Source: Oscillospiraceae bacterium
GTDB lineage: Bacteria; Bacillota; Clostridia; Oscillospirales; Oscillospiraceae
Direction: 5' to 3'
Assembly: GCA_020025345.1 (NCBI GenBank)
Contig: JAHHSH010000028.1
Coordinates: 1 to 22,378, forward strand
DNA length: 22,378 nt
A program made the position numbers and the translations under genes. Positions 21,129 to 22,378 of the stretch are shown here, in pieces; the first letter of the stretch is position 1, and every line of letters starts with the position of its first letter. The notes under the pieces were generated by a model. The model was not told the origin of the DNA. It saw only the letters and a program-made list of their open reading frames with translations, and searched no databases.

Positions 21129-22340
21129 ATGAAGATTCTGGTTATTAACTGCGGTTCTTCTTCCCTGAAGTACCAGCTCATCGACATGGAAACCGAGTAC
21201 GTTATGTGCAAGGGCCTGTGCGAGCGCATCGGTATGGAGGGCAGCTGTATCACCCACAAGCTGATCGACGGCAAGTGGACTGAGAAGATCCCCTTCCCCA
21301 CCCACACCGAGGCTTTTTCCGCAGTTGTGAAGATGCTGACCACCGGCGAGGGCAAGGTCATCGACGATGTGTCTGAGATCGGTGCCATCGGCCACCGCGG
21401 CGTCCACGGCGGTGAGAAGTTCCGCAAGAGCACCCTGGTCACCGATGAGCTGATCAAGGCTTACGAAGAGCTGAGCCCCCTGGCTCCCCTGCACAACCCC
21501 GCCGGCGTGCTGGGTCTGCGTGCAGCACAGCAGGTGTTCGGCAAGGATATGCCCAACGTCATGGTGTTCGACACCGCTTTCCATTCCACCATGCCCCCCA
21601 AGGCTTATATGTATGCTCTGCCCTATGAGTTCTATGAGAAGTACGGCGTTCGTCGCTACGGCTTCCACGGCACCTCTCACCGTTATGTGAGCCTGGCTGC
21701 CGCCAAGTATCTGGGCAAGAAGCCCGAGGATCTGAAGATCGTCACCTGCCATCTGGGCAACGGTGCTTCCGTGGCCGCTGTCGATGGCGGTAAGGTGATC
21801 GATACCTCCATGGGTATGACTCCTCTGGCTGGTCTGATGATGGGTACTCGTTCCGGCGATATTGATCCCTCCATCCCCGGCTATCTGATGAAGTGCACCG
21901 GCATGAGCGCTGCTGAGATGGATCACGTTCTGAACCACCAGTCCGGCCTCGAGGGCGTGTCCGGCGTGTCCAGCGATAAGCGCGACCTGGATGTGGCTGT
22001 GGAAGCCGGCATCAAGCGCGCCATTCTGGCCAGCGATATGTTCAACTACGATATCAAGAAGTACATCGGCTCCTATGCTGCCGCTATGGGTGGTCTGGAC
22101 TGCGTGGTGTTCTGCGGCGGTATCGGTGAGAACGACTCCGGCGTGCGTCATGCTGTCTGCGAGAACATGGAGTTCCTGGGCATCAAGGTGGACGAGATCC
22201 GCAACGAGATGCGTGGTCAGGAGATCAACGACATCACTGCTCCCGATGGTCGCGTAAAGGTTCTGGTCATCCAGACCAACGAGGAGCTGATGATCGCCCG
22301 CGATACGCTGGCTATCGTCACCGGCAAGGAAGTTGAGTAA
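21129..22340 (+). CDS. ackA: Acetate kinase
   Basis: It converts acetyl phosphate and ADP to acetate and ATP, the main ATP-yielding step of anaerobic acetate formation. The 403-residue protein has all known active-site residues at near-canonical numbers: N7 (VINCGSSSLKY), R90 (GHRGVHGGE), D148 (VFDTAFH), H180 (RRYGFHGTSH), an arginine in GTRSGDIDPSIPG (matching R241) and E385 (TNEELMIARDT). Length is standard. Codon choice looks strongly biased, as for a highly expressed gene. AGGAGG precedes the ATG. No phosphotransacetylase gene (pta) lies upstream; whether one follows is outside the window. No terminator is visible in the 38 bases after the stop. Confidence 0.97.
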   Translation: MKILVINCGSSSLKYQLIDMETEYVMCKGLCERIGMEGSCITHKLIDGKWTEKIPFPTHTEAFSAVVKMLTTGEGKVIDDVSEIGAIGHRGVHGGEKFRKSTLVTDELIKAYEELSPLAPLHNPAGVLGLRAAQQVFGKDMPNVMVFDTAFHSTMPPKAYMYALPYEFYEKYGVRRYGFHGTSHRYVSLAAAKYLGKKPEDLKIVTCHLGNGASVAAVDGGKVIDTSMGMTPLAGLMMGTRSGDIDPSIPGYLMKCTGMSAAEMDHVLNHQSGLEGVSGVSSDKRDLDVAVEAGIKRAILASDMFNYDIKKYIGSYAAAMGGLDCVVFCGGIGENDSGVRHAVCENMEFLGIKVDEIRNEMRGQEINDITAPDGRVKVLVIQTNEELMIARDTLAIVTGKEVE

Positions 22341-22378
22341 TCACAGCTTTCCCCCTATTTTTGATAAGATAAAAGAGC

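Noticed and set aside
20850..22151. A 433-codon minus-strand frame opposite ackA.
   Set aside because: It is the antisense of a clear, complete acetate kinase gene; composition is typical of a shadow frame.

Overview
The window looks like the replication-origin region of an endospore-forming Firmicute of class Clostridia, most likely an Oscillospiraceae-type gut anaerobe (lineage is inference). The reasons are the gene order rpmH / dnaA-dnaN-yaaA-recF-remB-gyrB-gyrA, a spore germination protease (gpr), the SpoIIIJ/Jag pair, Gram-positive ribosome-binding sites and fairly GC-rich coding DNA. All recognised genes are intact; there are no tRNA or rRNA genes, insertion sequences, prophage genes or CRISPR arrays.

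Layout. The origin lies around 13.5-15.5 kb. On its left, leading-strand (minus) genes run dnaA, dnaN, yaaA, recF, remB, gyrB, gyrA, a two-TM protein, trmO and rnhA. After a spacer come nadE and a threonine/serine dehydratase, then a 0.8 kb repeat-rich spacer, then gpr (plus strand, against the fork) and rpsT (minus). On its right (plus) lie rpmH, rnpA, yidD, yidC and jag, ended by a terminator. Next come an ECF-like sigma factor with its membrane anti-sigma candidate, an EamA/DMT transporter and ackA. The left end of the window falls just past the rpsT stop; the right end is just past the ackA stop.

How the genes work together. The left arm holds replication initiation (DnaA, DnaN), recombination (RecF), supercoiling (GyrA/B) and RNA-DNA hybrid removal (RNase HI), with a tRNA-modification gene in the same run. 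The right arm is the conserved protein-biogenesis set: L34, RNase P protein, and the YidD/YidC insertion machinery with the RNA-binding Jag. The dnaA-dnaN spacer carries several DnaA boxes, one a perfect TTATCCACA, and a run of DnaA-trio-like triplets beside an AT-rich stretch.

Most interesting non-coding features: (1) two tandem, related promoter-leader-terminator units between rnhA and nadE that look like a duplicated small RNA with a C-rich, anti-Shine-Dalgarno-like segment; (2) a hairpin-dense spacer at 1.4-2.1 kb built from two diverged copies of one repeat; (3) a short hairpin repeat found beside that spacer and again upstream of yaaA; (4) a likely self-regulated sigma/anti-sigma module placed where mnmE-mnmG-rsmG-parAB commonly follow jag.
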